A stretch of DNA of 64,000 bases, taken from the NCBI GenBank assembly GCA_951799425.1, contig OX637394.1, forward strand, positions 4,537,501-4,601,500, read 5' to 3'. The notes beneath the pieces are model-generated. The model searched no databases, was not told where the DNA came from, and was given only the letters and a program-made list of their open reading frames with translations. Made by a program: the position numbers and the translations under genes. Positions 12,344-25,250 of this stretch are shown here, one piece after another. Each line of letters opens with the position of its first letter. The first letter of the stretch is position 1. The stretch comes from Ilex aquifolium. Its lineage: Eukaryota; Streptophyta; Magnoliopsida; Aquifoliales; Aquifoliaceae.

Positions 12344-14186
12344 CTATTCCTTGCAGTACTCTATGACCCAGTAGCTATATACACGACATACAAGTTTCAC
12401 AGTAGTGAATCCAGCTCCTCTTGCCAATTCTTCATATTCTTTCTCTGTCCTCTCTTTCCCACCGGGATTCAATGTCAACATAAACATGTCCGAGCGAATG
12501 ACAGTTTGGGACATGAAATCTGTCTCTGGATATTCCGGCAATATCGATTCTACCACTATCACTTTGCCTGAATCTGGTAGTGTATTCCAGCAATTCTTTA
12601 GTAACTTCAAGCAGTGATCATCACTCCAATCATGAAGTATCCACTTCAGTGTGACATAAAAAGTTATATAAGAGAGTCAAAAAAATTCATTGAAGTAAAC
12701 AAGAAATTTGGGTCAAGAATCCTCAATAATTTTTATTTTGTCTAATGTATAGTGACGTTTAATTAGAGTGATCTTTTATGAGACTAGAATTTAAGATCAT
12801 GAGGTAGGAACCGCTGAATCCTGTAACCTGAGCTATGCTTAACTGGTCATCCCACTAATTAGTTTTTGTAAACATATTTTTAAATACCATTTTATTTCAA
12901 AGATTAGTGGCAAACCTTCATGAAGATAACTTCGCCTTTTGGAACACTTTTGAACATATCTCCCCCAACATGCTCCACACCTAACACCAGAAAAGGACAC
13001 AGATATGTATATATATATATATGTATATGTGCTGACTATGATCAACCTCATGGGAAAACAAATGGCAATAATCTCAGATTTGGCAAAATAGTAATTTGTT
13101 TGAACATGTTAAGTGAGTTGGTTTTTACCTGGGCAAGGAGGTGCATCTTTAATCACATGAGGCAGATCAAAGTTAATACCCCTAATATTAGGGTACTTGG
13201 AAACTATTCTCCTCAGCGTGGCACCAAACCCACCACCCACATCTACTACCTCTTGTATGCCCTCAAATCCCTTGTACGTTTCAAGAATTTTGTTCATAAC
13301 TGTAGTGGTGTGGCTGTGCATCCCATTATTGAAAACCTCATTAAATCTGTTGTCTTTTCCATGGTATTCGAATGCATGCATCCCATGGGCCTTGTTAAAT
13401 GGGATTCCTCCATCTATAATTGCATCTTTCAGGTGGTACCTACATCAAAATTGACGACAGTATAATGTCAACATGCAATTTTTTCTCGGTAATGGAGAAT
13501 CATTTCAATCATCATTTGTTGGACTTATAGCTGCAGTGTAAATCTCAGATGTACATAATCATCTCTAGACCATGGGCATCAATTAAACTTATGATTTATG
13601 CGGCAATGAGACTTGAACTCAAGGACAGACATGATTAGACATTACCCCTTGTCCGAATGCTAAACCAATGACGATTGTCAACATATAAGTTTGAGACTTC
13701 AGAACTAATATTTCATGCATGGTGCAGAAGAATAACTTGCAGCAGCACAAGAATACAGAGAGAGAAAACAGACCAACTATCAATGATTACTTTGTCTTGA
13801 AGCAAGAGTATAGTTGGAGAGAGAGAAACTCCATATTGATCATTGACAAAGTGTCTGCATATAGGTTCCAAGCCATATAATCTCCTTGCATGTCCATCGT
13901 CATCTGTGATGAGAGTGCAAGTCAGGATGGAGTTGCTAGCAAGGACTCTCAGCATCCGATCAAGCATTGCTGGGGCGTCTGGGTTTTGTGTTGGAAGATA
14001 GGATGCGATCTCACAAGCCGAGAGTTGGGCACTTGGGTGATCAGCTTTTGCCATGATCTCGAATAAATCGAGCTCGATGGCAACTTTTAGAACCATGGGA
14101 AGAACTGAGGCCCCAGGCAAATTTAACACTCTTAAGAAATCTTCCTCTTCATTGGACACTTTGATTTGGCCATTAAGGTTGGACAT
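12344..14186 (-). CDS. COMT-like class II S-adenosyl-methionine O-methyltransferase, intact copy
   Basis: Four minus-strand exons, 14186-13774, 13439-13129, 12980-12916 and 12643-12344 (TAG), join in frame to 362 aa, the usual length for caffeic-acid-type O-methyltransferases. The N-terminal dimerisation domain is followed by the SAM motif VDVGGGFG (about 203-210), [20 protein letters not shown] and ILHDWSDDH with catalytic His267, the counterpart of His269 in alfalfa COMT. NPGGKER follows. The start MSNLNGQ matches the start of the neighbouring copy; an in-frame Met 34 codons upstream (14288) is less likely. Such enzymes methylate phenolic hydroxyls in the cytosol. The acceptor substrate cannot be read from sequence, and the protein is clearly divergent from lignin COMT (for example [12 protein letters not shown]). 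First of three same-strand copies. Confidence 0.9.
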
Positions 14187-15785
14187 GATTGAAAGTTGGA
14201 TATGGGGATATGAGTATGGTGAAAGAATTTTGCTAAAATGTGGACAAGTATTGAATTTTTTTTTGGGTAAACACTTCATGCGGAACATGACTCGCCGCCG
14301 TTTAAGTCTTTAAATATTTGATTAAAGGGCAAATTAGGAATTATCTCCTTGTGATTGTTAGAGTTTATTCAGAGAGAGCATAAAGAGCCTGCAGTAAAAC
14401 AAGGGATTCAGTTAGTGCAGAACCAGTCTGCATCATAGAAAGTATACATTAACCTAAACTGACTCCTTCTGTTACGCCTTTTTTTTGCTCATTTAGTTTT
14501 AATTGTATAGCTATAACTACAAAGCAATACACCAGGTTTTGGTAATTAAGCCAAACCATTCAAACAAGATCTCTGTTTATTTTATTTGCTTACCATAGTT
14601 TTACGGTGGTTTGGTCTATTTTTAAATAACCTCCTTATACTTTAAAAACTTATACATAACTTCCTTAGCGTGTGTTTGGTTTAGGCATTAGATAGTATCA
14701 TATTAGACAAACCTGTCCATCCTATATCTATCTATCTAGGCCTTGGACTAACTAATTATAGTAATAATGCAGTTTCATTTCATGTATTAAGAAGTAGTGG
14801 GTTTCATATTTATCTCGTTCAATACTTTATTTGGATGGAGTATTAAATAATAGTATAAACATTAAATTATTAAAGAATCCTCAAGATAATTATATCCTAG
14901 AGATTCTTGAAGATAAAAATGTCTTTTGTCAAAACATATTATAATCGGACATTTAAACCCATAAAATAGGTAGATTTATTTAAGAGGTTTTATGTTGGTC
15001 TAAAAATACTATTCATCCTGACTGAGAGGATTTTTAGATGATAATATCAGGTCTAAAATGTGTAGATTTGTACCATCGAAATTCGAAGCTTGATTGGTTC
15101 ATTTGGAATTTGGATTCTTTGATGTCTACCCATAGGAGGTATTTCTTGATCTATCCCTTCGATCCTCATTGTTCTAGAATAACAAAGATCATTTTCAAGT
15201 TTGGGCTAGTTCATTTCGAATCTTGTATCTTTGATACCTGTCCATTTGAATTTGTTCTCAAAATATGTCAAAGCTGATAACAAGTCAAGCCAGTTGGTGA
15301 GACTCAGAGAGTGGTTCAGTAATAAGAGTTCACTCCAGCCTACAGGTTCAAACCTTACCCCCTTCTGCTTTTCCCCCCCAAAAAAAGTCATTGACGTTGA
15401 TCTTCATTTTATACGATTTAGTTGAGGTGCCCGTTAGTTGACTCGGATATTCTTGATCGTTGAAAAAAAAAAAACTGTTTGGCAATAATTGCAGTGAAGT
15501 CGAAACATAGACACATCATCCATAATCAACCACCAAAAACTAAACTTTGATTAAAGAAAGAAATGCATGACAATGGTGAACAAGGAATCCAACCGTTATT
15601 TCAACAACAAAAACAAAGAAAAAGAAAATAATCACAACAATGATTAAGAATTCCAACACGGTTGGACAAAACATAACCACAAACCGCAGTTCAATCTTCA
15701 TGAATGAATGAAGATACAGAGAAATATTACTAGGAAGGAAAGTAGAGCACGACAAGACTAGGTTCAGTCCCTCCATCGTTAAAAA
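14187..15785. other. Spacer between methyltransferase copies 1 and 2
   Basis: It contains the promoter side of copy 1 and the downstream flank of copy 2. About 15070-15430 holds internally repetitive sequence (units around TTTGATGTCTACCCATAG and TTTGATACCTGTCCATTTG) that resembles 30260-30460, downstream of copy 3. No gene seen. Confidence 0.55.
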
Positions 15786-17969
15786 TTACACTGTCTTATA
15801 GAATTCGATGACCCAATAATTATTTGCGTGACATATAAGTTTCAACGCAGTAAATCCAGCTCCTCTTGCCAATGTCTCAAACTCCTTCTCTGTCCTCTCT
15901 TTTCCTCCGGGGTTCATATTCAACATTATCATGTCGCCGATAATGGCATTTTGAGACCTAAGATCAGTTTCAGGGTATTCTGGTATTTTAATTCCACCAC
16001 TATCACCTTACCAGAATTTGGTAATGCATTCCAGCAGTTCTTCATCACTCCAATCATGAAGTATGCCCTGCAATGTGTAACTTTTGTGTTCAAGGACGTT
16101 TCAAATGGTAGAAAGACACTACAAGAATTATAGGGTCTTTTGAGATAAATTTTTTCTAGCAGTAATGTTCGCCGTCACAAAAAAAAACGTGTTCTGGAGA
16201 AAAAAAATAAAATTTGTGACGGTAGTGATGCTGTCATAAAAAAATTATTTATTATCGCAAATATTATTTGAGATGAATTGTTGCCGCCACAAAGACTTTT
16301 AATACTCCACTGATTGTGGTGAGATGTTGTGATGACATACCTCGCTATAATAAGTAGAGTTTCAAAAAATCTTTATAACGGCAACGACAGTTTCAGATAG
16401 TATTAAAAACAATTTTTATGACAGCACTACAGTCACAAAAAATATTTTTTTCCTTCAAAACATGTTTTTTTGTGGCGGTGGATACCGTGGCCACAAAAAA
16501 TTGTGTCAAAAAGACCCTAATTCTTGTGGTGAGAAGACTCTTAGAATTGACTAGTTATGTTTTGCACATGCATGAGGCAGATTTTTAACAACCAATATAT
16601 ATATACTTCAGCAAAAGATAAGTTGCCAACCTTCATGAAGATAGCCTCCCCCTTTGGAACACTTTCGAACATATCTCCCCCAACATGCTCCACACCTAGC
16701 ACCAAAAGGGCATATATATGCTACTCATGATCAACCTCAACCTCAAGAAAATAAAAATATTGCAGATAAAAGAATAAAGAGTTTTGGGTCCGGGGAAAAA
16801 GTTCAAAACAGGAATTTGTTTATTAGAACAGTTTTCACCGAGTTTGTCGAACTTGAGATATTGAGTATTGGTTTTGTTACCTGAGCAAGGAGGTGCATCT
16901 TTAATCACATGAGGCAAATCAAAGATAATACCCCTAATATGAGGGTACTTGGAAACTATACTACGTAGTGTTACACCAAGCCCACCACCCACATCTACTA
17001 TCTCTTGTATGCCCTCAAACCCCTTGTATGTTTCAAGAATTTTTTCCATGACTATAGCGGAGTGGCTGCTCATAGCCTTACTGAAAACTTCATTAAATCT
17101 GTTGTCTTTCCCAGGGTATTCGAATGCATTCATCCCATGGGCCTTGTCAAATGGAATTCCTCCCTCAATAAATTACATCTTTGAGTTGGTACCTACATGA
17201 ACATTGAAGGTAGTACAATGTCAACATATCAGGTTAAGACTTGAGAACTAATGCTTCAGGCATGTGGTAAAAACATGACTTAGCCGAGTCGTATCCCGAA
17301 CGACAACTTTCTTTTTATGTAAACCACAAGTCTAAGTTTGCTTTTCGTGGTTTACTCAAAGATGTCATTAGATGAATCAGCCAAGTCATTGGAGTCTTAA
17401 TCATCAGAGTTGCAACGTATAGCCTGATACTGTTTCATGAAGTCGCGACTGATGCATCTCAATGCCCTTGCCAATGGTAGATATCGCGACCATGAACCAT
17501 GGTTACAAAAGAACAACTTGCAGAACAGAAAACAAGAACAGATAAAGAAAACAAACGAAGAGTCAAGGACTATTTTGTCTCGAAGGAACTGTATACAAGG
17601 ACCGAAAGAAACTCCATGTTGATTGCGAACAAAGTACTTGCATATAGGTGCCATGCCATATAATCTTTTTGCCTGTCCATCTTCATCTCTGATGAGAGAG
17701 CAAGTGACGATGGAGTTGCTGGCAAGGAATGGCAGCATCCGATCGAGGATAACTGAGGCTTCGGGGTTCTTTGTGGGAAGATGGGATGCAATCTCACGAG
17801 CCGATAGCTGGGCACTTGGGTGATCAGCTTTGGCCATGGTCTCGAATAAATCGAGCTCGATAGCAGCTTTTAGGACCATGGGAAGAATTGAGGCCCCAGG
17901 CAAATTCAACACTTTTAGGAATTCTTCCTCTTCATTTGGCACTATGAATTGGCCATTAAGGTTAGGCAT
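15786..17969 (-). pseudogene. COMT-like O-methyltransferase copy 2, frameshifted
   Basis: The exons correspond one-for-one to the intact copy: 17969-17557 (413 bp), 17192-16881 (312 bp versus 311), 16695-16631 (65 bp) and 16067-15786. The N-terminus MPNLNGQFIVPNEEEE is collinear with the intact copy. Lesions visible against it are: one extra base near the start of exon 2, giving a stop after YQLKDVIY; a deletion of roughly 15-20 bases just after the catalytic-site segment in exon 4; a one-base loss in the VVE...PEYP segment; and Trp to Gly at the exon 4 start. The SAM motif VDVGGGLG and the catalytic segment LHDW are still readable. A 415 bp CACTA MITE lies in the last intron. It is unlikely to make a functional enzyme unless the frameshifts are assembly errors. 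Confidence 0.88.
16117..16531. mobile_element. CACTA-type MITE (non-autonomous En/Spm)
   Basis: The left end CACTACAAGAATTATAGGG and the right end CCCTAATTCTTGTGGTG are inverted copies. A perfect 3 bp target-site duplication, AGA, flanks it (16114-16116 and 16532-16534). Length 415 bp with no coding. Interior subterminal repeats around GTGACGG and GTCACAAAAA fit the superfamily. It sits in the last intron of methyltransferase pseudogene copy 2. Confidence 0.85.
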
Positions 17970-18584
17970 GATTGAATTTAGATGTGGGAATGCGTTGAAA
18001 AGAAATTGTTGAAGAACTTGGAAAAAAAATGTGTGTTTGCTGCAGGTACTTATAGGGAGTGTGGTAATACTGGTGTCCCGAATAGAAGTGTTCGTCACAT
18101 CAAATATTTGTATATCCACCACAAGAGTAGGTAGACACTTCATGAGAACATAATGACTCAGCCACCTTTTAATATCAAATTAAGGGAAAGCATTATTATG
18201 CCTTTGGTTTAAGAGTATGTCAATTCACAAGTTGGTAAGGTCTTTAACATTATCTGCAGAAAGATTCTTACTCTCCTTTGGGTATTTTTCGTTAGAGCTC
18301 GAGTAAGAAGGACAACCCAGTACATAGTCTTTTTTCACTGCCAGATCTGAAAGGGTTTGCAATTTCGGAAGCAAGGTACATGGGAAAAAAAAGAAGAGTA
18401 AAACTAGGTAGAGAAAAACCCAAATTCTAGGAAGCAAGGTACATGGGAAAAAAGAAGAAGAGTAAATGAGCATGGCACAAGGAGGAGTCAACAAATTTCA
18501 GCTGCCTTTGGTGATGGGTAAGTCGTAAAGGATGAGAAAGATGGAGATGAGAGTGCACAGAAGAGAGTGTGAGAGAGACGAATA
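17970..18584. other. Upstream flank of methyltransferase copy 2
   Basis: Promoter-side sequence of the pseudogene. A short tandem duplication of about 62 bp lies at about 18367-18490 (GGAAGCAAGGTACATGGG occurs twice). No gene seen. It ends at the target-site duplication of the gypsy element. Confidence 0.55.
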
Positions 18585-18589
18585 GATAG

Positions 18590-19391
18590 TGACAAGCCCA
18601 AAATTGATTGGGCCGAGCCCAATTTAAATGGACCAAGAAAGCCCGAAGGAAATCCCGCGTGGAGTTGAATGGCCTAAATTACGGAGGGCAAAGAAACCAA
18701 AATTACGGCTGCAAATCAACATGGAGTCCAAAGAACCCAAGCCCGTGGACCAAGGGGCGCCGCCCATGGGAGGCCACCTTGGCCACGCCCAAGGAGGCGC
18801 CTGCCTAGCTTTGATCTCCTCCTCCTCCTCCTCCTTTTGTGTCTCCTGATTCCAATGAAGCACGCTTCAACTCAAGCCTAGTCCAGCTCAGGACCTCCTC
18901 CGACGAAATAGGGGCACGAGGGAGAAAATATCGGGATACGCACCGGAGATCTAATCCTACCATAACTGTACTTACCAAAGTGGTAGAATCCTACCATAAC
19001 TATACTTACCAAAACAGTGGTGACCGCCTCAACTCACCGCCTCACCGCCTTAGTGAACCTATATAATGTAAGCTCTCTCCACTTGGAGAGGCATCTTATG
19101 ATTTACACACACCACACCTCCAATACCTCTACATATTGCTTTCCCTCTCTCTCAAAGCATTGTAACTCTCCGACGATTCTTATTCATCAATAAAGAACAC
19201 CTGGCCACCGATGCCGTTCCCGAAAGTGGAGTAGGTCATCCGAGACCGAACCACTATAATTCCCTGTGTTGATTCTCTGTTTACAGTTTTAGTCCCTTAA
19301 TTGTCATTGATTGCTCGTTAATTACTCATTAATTGCATCACTATTCATACTTGACTGTTGATCTTGCGCAATACCGATTTGTGCATCATCA
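18590..19391 (+). repeat. 5' LTR of the Tat-type gypsy element
   Basis: 802 bp, TGACAAGCCC...CATCATCA. It contains TATATAA at 19060-19066 and AATAAA at 19189-19194, plausible promoter and polyadenylation signals. It also has a CTC trinucleotide run near 18815-18836 and GGCGCC-rich sequence near 18750-18800. It differs from the 3' LTR at many scattered sites, so the insertion is older than the copia element in this window. Confidence 0.9.
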
Positions 19392-19412
19392 GTTTGGCGC
19401 CGTCTGTGGGAA
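19392..19412 (+). promoter_or_regulatory. Primer-binding site region of gypsy element
   Basis: GTTTGGCGCCGTCTGTGGG follows the LTR directly. TGG is complementary to the CCA end of a tRNA, and this sequence type is common in Tat elements. I do not assign the tRNA. Confidence 0.65.
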
Positions 19413-19441
19413 CGACTAGTCTTCCTACTCTCATTCAATCC

Positions 19442-22400
19442 ATGGCAATCACTACCCGATCTATGAGCCAGCAACCGGGAGACAACAACCAGGCTCACCG
19501 GGAGGAGGCTCCGCCTCCCATCGTACCTGGGGAACCTTCTACTGCTGCTACTCCCGCCACTGGACAGCAACAACTCCTCCAGACCATGCAGCTGCTGGTG
19601 AGCCAGAACCAGCAGATCATCCAACTCATGCTCTCCCAAGGAGGAGTCCCACTCCCTCCACCAGGAGAGGAACAGCCTGTCCCTTCTGGACGCCAGACTG
19701 CCCCCCACCATAGGGTCCCTCACCATAATGCTCCAGGGCCATGCCAGGGAGCCCCGCGTCCAGCAGTCCCTCCTCAACACGCAGGGAGTTCACGCGTTCC
19801 CCCTTCGCATGTGCCTGCCCAGGAGGACGTAGGAGAGAGTCAAAATGGAGACCACGAAAGCCAATATCCGACCAAGGATGTCCCTAATCAGTGGGACGAG
19901 AAGATTAAAGAGGTGCAAAACCAACTGGGTGATGCCCTCAATGCTATCAAAGCACAGACGCCTGAAACCGTGGACTACCTGGTAAGACGCACTGATACTC
20001 CTTTCATCACTGATATTGTCAATTACCCTCTGCCTTCAAAATTCAAGATGCCCAACATCGAGATCTTCGATGGCACCAAAGACCCCCTCGACCATCTCGA
20101 CACGTACAAATCCCTCATGCAACTCCACAACGTGCCTGAGGAGATTATGTGCAGAGCCTTCCCGACCACCCTGAAGGGATCTGCTCGCCAGTGGTTCTCC
20201 AAACTCAGGCCCTCCTCTATCCGTTCCTTCGCAGAGCTTAGCAGAGCCTTCGTCTCCCACTTCATTGGGGGACGACGACATCAAAAACTAGTGACCCACC
20301 TGCTCACCATCAAGCAGGATAGGGATGAAAGCCTCCGAGACTACCTTGCCCGTTTCAATGAAGAGATTCTCTAGGTGGAAGAGCCAGATGACAAGGTAGC
20401 TCTAGCCGCCTTTATCACCGGCCTCCGCACTTCCACCTTCATGTTCTTAGTCCTCAAGAAACCACCCTCTAGCATGCCCGAACTGTTGTCCAGGGCACAG
20501 AAGTACATGAACGCCGAGGACGTCACCAAGGCCCGCCGAGGTGAGTCCTCCTGAGGAGGGGAGAAGAAGAAGGAAACCCGCGAAGACAAGAGAGAGACTG
20601 AGAATAAGAGGAAGAAAACCGACAAAGTGTCTGTGAAGGACCGTCTCGATCCACTACCTCCGAGAGACCGGCAACCTTTCACACCGCTCAATGCCTCAGT
20701 GGAGCACATCCTGTTCCAAATACAGGATGACCCCGCCGTCCGTTGGCCCGGAAAAATGAAGTCCGACCCCAAGCGTCGGAATCCCAGCAAGTACTGTCGC
20801 TTCCACCACGACCATGGCCATGACACAGATGACTGCTTCCAGTTGAAGAAACAGATTGAATAACTTATTCAGCGAGGTCAGCTAAGGCAATATGTTGCTG
20901 GTCGAGGACCAGCTCCACCACACGAGGGACACGAGCGCCAGCAGCCCCTCGGTGAGATTCAGACCATCGCAGGGGAGTTAGGAGGAGGAGGTGACTCCAA
21001 CTCCGCCAGGAAGGCGCACGCCAGGAAAGCCAGGCAGGCAGAGTCACATGACTCCCGCCCAATGAAGACACCCCGACATGGGGAAGAGGAGGTCATCACT
21101 TTCTCAGACAGGGACCTTGAGGGGGTCCAAGCTCCACATGATGACCCTCTAGTCCTAACCTTGATGGTGGCCAACTACCAGGTAAGGAGAGTCCTTGTTG
21201 ATAGTGGCAGCTCCGCCGACATCCTGTTTGCTACAGCCTACGACAGCCTTCACCTTGGCAGAGAAAGACTACAACCAGTCAGGACTCCCTTGGTTGGCTT
21301 CTCAGGAGAGAGAGTCCAACCCTTAGGGTTTATCACCCTGCCTGTCACAATAGGGACTGCTCCAAGGAGTTCTACTATCATGGTAAATTTTCTTGTACTT
21401 GATTGTCCTTCTGCATATAATATAATTCTTGGACGCCCTGCCCTCAATGCTCTAAGGGCAGTGCCACCTACCTACCACCTCATCCTCCGTTTCCCAACCT
21501 CTAGCGGGATTGGGGAGATAAGAGGAGATCAGGTCTCAGCCAGAGAGTGCTATGTGGCATCTATGAGGGCTAAGATACCGCACGAGACTCTCCAAGTCGA
21601 AGTGCTCGACCCCAGGGATGACAACACCTTGGAAAAAGGTGAACCTGCAGAAGAACTCCAGCCAGTAGTACTTGACGATAGCCTTCCAGAGATGAAGGTC
21701 TACATAGGCTCCTCACTCTCCCAAGAGTTGGCATCTACCTTAGTAGACTTCCTCAAGCAGAACATAGACGTCTTCGCCTGGTCCCACGAAGACTTGGAGG
21801 GCATCGACCCCGAGGTGGCCTCCCACCGACTCAACGTTGACCCTAGATACAAGTCTATCCGCCAAAAATTGAGAAGTATGAGCACTGAAAGGGGGCAAGC
21901 AATGGAAAAAGAGGTAGACAAGTTGCTGATGAATGGATCAGTGAGGGAGGTAGCCTACCCAGACTGGCTATCCAATGTGGTCATGGTCACAAAGATCAAT
22001 GGGAAGTGGCGACTGTGTGTGGACTTCACAGAACTCAACAAGGCCTGTCCCAAAGACAGCTACCCTCTCCCCCGCATCGACCTCCTCATCGATGCCACTG
22101 CGGGGCACGAGCTACTAAGTTTTCCGGATGCCTACTCCGGGTACAATCAGATCAGCATGTTCCCCCCTGATCAGGAGAAGACCTCATTCATCACCCCGAG
22201 AGGCACTTACTGTTACAGGGTGATGCCTTTCGGGCTCAAGAACGCCGAAGCCACATACCAGCGCCTCGTTAACAGGATGTTCGAGGACCAGATTGGGAAA
22301 ACCATGGAGGTTTATGTTGACGACATGCTAGTGAAGAGCATAGCTGCAGTAGACCATGTAGCACATCTCCAGGAGACCTTCAAAGTGTTGAGAGCCTACA

Positions 22401-25024
22401 GAATGAAGCTGAACCCTGAAAAATGTGCATTCGGCGTCAGTTCAAGGAAGTTCTTGGGCTTCATGGTCCACAAGAGGGGAATAGAGGCAAACCCGGACAA
22501 AATCAGAGTTGTATTGGAGATGAAGTCTCCTGCATCCACCAAGGAGGTCCAACGCCTTAATGGGAGAATAGCAGCCCTTAACAAGTTCGTTTCTAAGTCC
22601 GCTGATAAATGTCTTCCCTTCTTTAAGATACTCCGTAGGTCCTTCCAATGGGGCCTAGACGCTGAGGAAGCCTTCCAGCAGCTCAAAGCCTACCTGGCCA
22701 CACCACCACTACTCTCCCATGCTGTTCCAGGAGAGGTCCTCTACCTTTACCTTTCCTCCTCGCCCTCTGCTGTCAGCTCTGTCCTTATCAGAGAGGATGG
22801 AGGCATCCAGAAGCCCATATACTATGTAAGTAGGGCGTATCGAGGGGCAGAGGTGAGGTACTCGGAATTGGAGAAGTTGACTCTTGTCCTTATCACTACC
22901 GCAAGACGCCTGCGCCATTACTTTCAGAGCCATGCCATCGTGGTTGTCACAGATCAACCACTCAAGAAGATTTTGGGAAAGCCTGATGTCTCTGGGAGAC
23001 TACTCAAGTGGGCTGTGGAGTTGAGCGAATTCGATGTGCAGTACCAGCCGAGGGCTGCCATCAAAGCACAGGCACTTGTAGACTTTATCACCGAGTCCAC
23101 TCCATCATATGAGTCTGAAGAAGAGGCACCATGCGCCCCTACGCCTGCCTGCACGGTGCACACTAACTCCATTCTTCAGGAGACTAGTCCAAATGTACCT
23201 CGCCAGAAAATCCATGCACCAGAGGAAAAGCTGGACGCGGCCCCACAGACTGAGCAGCTCGGGGCGCCGCCCAGCCTGCTTAAGACGTCGCCTTCATTGC
23301 TCACCACATGTTGGAAGCTCTATGTTGATGGGTCCTCCACCAACAAGGGTGGCGGAGCTGGACTAGTATTGATTAGTCCACAGGGCACTCCATTAAAGTA
23401 TACTGTCTCCCTCCACTTTACCACCTCAAATAATCAGGCTGAGTATGAGGCCCTCGTATCAGGCTTGAAATTGGCATTGGAGATGGAGGTCCTCAACTTG
23501 ACAGTCTCTAGTGACTCTCAGCTCGTAGTCAACCAGGTGAGGGGGCACTTTGAAGCAAAGGAGGAAAGGATGCAAGAGTATCTCTCAATGGTCCAGGTCC
23601 TTCTCACAAAGTTTGCTTACTTCGACATCCACCACGTACCTCGAGAGGAGAACGCTATGGCGGACGCTCTTGCCAAGTTTGCCTCTGTTAATATTCTCAT
23701 GGGCCCTGCACTGACAGGCCATCAGTTTGAGCCTAGTACCACCAAGACAGAAGAGAACAAGGTCCACTGTGTATCCTCGGAGCCCAACTGGATGACTCCT
23801 ATCCGAGCTTACCTAGAGAAGGGTGCTCTCCCAGACAGCCCGATGGAAGCCAGAAAGATCAGGATGAGAGCATCTAGATATGTCATCCTACAGGACACCC
23901 TCTACAAGAAAAGTCATTCTCTACCACTGCTTCGATGTCTCACTCCCGAGGAAGCAGACTACGCCATGAGGGAGATACATGAGGGAATATGCGAAAATCA
24001 TTTAGGAGGACGTGCCTTGGCTCAAAAAGTAGTTAGGCAGGGATACTATTGGCCTACCATGATCCAAGACATCCGAGATTTTGTCAAGAGATGCGACAAG
24101 TGCCAACGTTTTGCGACTGTGCCCAGACAGCCACCCGAAGAGCTCACCACCATCCAGAGCCCATGACCTTTCTCCATGTGGGAGATCGACATCCTAGGTC
24201 CCCTCCCTATGAGTAGAGGCCAGTGAAAGTTTATAGTCGTGGCCATCGACTACTTCACTAAGTGGGCAGAGGCTGAAGCCTTAGCCAGAATCACAGACCA
24301 AAAAATAAAGGACTTCATATGGAGGAGTCTAGTCTGTCGTTTTTGAATACCACATGCCATCGTAAGTGACAACGCCAAGCAGTTTGATAACAAGCTCCTA
24401 AGCAGTTTCTGTGCAGACCTACAGATCAAACAGCCCCACTCCAGCCCCGCCCATCCACAGGCAAACGGGCAAGCAGAGGTCACTGTCAGGACCATACTCC
24501 GTAACTTGAAAGCCAGACTAGAGACTGCAAAAGGGAAGTGGGTAGATGAACTCCCAGGAGTACTATGGGCATATCGGACCACACCAAGAAGTCCTACGGG
24601 TGAGACCCCTTTTTCTCTAACCTATGGGACAGAGGCAGTGATACCCGTTGAAATTGGGGTACACTCCCTTAGGGTCCAGCATCATGACCCTACCAGTAAT
24701 GAAAAAGACCTCTGCATCAACCTCGACTTGGTGGAAGAGGAGAGGGAAATAGCCATGCTCAGGAACGCAGAATACAAGCGTCGCATGACCAAGTACTACA
24801 ACTCGAGGGTGAAGCCTCGGTCCTTCTTACCCGGGGACCTTGTCCTAAAAAAGGTCATCCTGTCTACCAAAGACTCCCGGGAAGGAAAGTTGGGACCCAA
24901 CTGGGAAGGACCCTACACGGTCACGGACGTAGTAAGGTCGGGTACCTATAAAATCTGAAATTTCGAAGGAAAAGTCCTGGCCCACCCATGGAATGCGGAG
25001 CACCTAAAGAAATACTATCAGTAG
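19442..25024 (+). pseudogene. Tat-type gag-pol polyprotein with in-frame stops
   Basis: One continuous reading frame of about 1860 codons is interrupted by stops at 20372 (TAG), 20552 (TGA), 20861 (TAA), 24164, 24224, 24344 and 24956 (all TGA). It ends at TAG 25022. No frameshift is needed. Domains in order: gag with PNIEIFDGTKDPLDHL and ARQWFSKL; zinc-finger-like CRFHHDHGHDTDDC; protease VLVDSGSSADILF; reverse transcriptase with MPFGLKNAEATYQ and YVDDMLVKS; a first RNase H (VVVTDQPLKKIL region); a GC-rich linker; a second RNase H (LYVDGSSTNKGGGAGLVL, NQAEYEAL, ADALAKFAS); integrase zinc-finger region (HLGGRALAQKV, CDKCQRF) and core (VSDNAKQFDN, QANGQAEV). Five of the seven stops are TGA, as expected from C-to-T decay of CGA or G-to-A decay of TGG. 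Confidence 0.9.
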
Positions 25025-25250
25025 CTGGGGGCAGTGAGTCATGAGTTGGTGACCACCATCTAGGATATTTTACCTTGTTTGTTGATTTTTTGTGTTAATC
25101 GATTTCCTTCAAGCATTTACTTTGAACAATGAAATAAAATTTTCCATGTTTTCTCAAAAAAGGAGTTGTATTTCATTCAAATCCATGAACTTTTTACAAA
25201 AGGTGACACATATCCTGCCAACGGAACAAAAAAGCAAAGGCACCACACTC

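Noticed and set aside
14187..14288. Upstream in-frame Met extension of methyltransferase copy 1
   Set aside because: The added 34 residues are not typical of the family, and copy 2 aligns from MPNLNGQ; the start at 14186 is preferred.
14669..15030. Second Tourist-like MITE beginning GCGTGTGTTTGGTTT
   Set aside because: No matching inverted right end or TTA duplication found.
19322..24582. Minus-strand frames opposite gag-pol
   Set aside because: GC-rich shadows of the forward frame. Only the region after pol (25251-27981) has independent antisense evidence.
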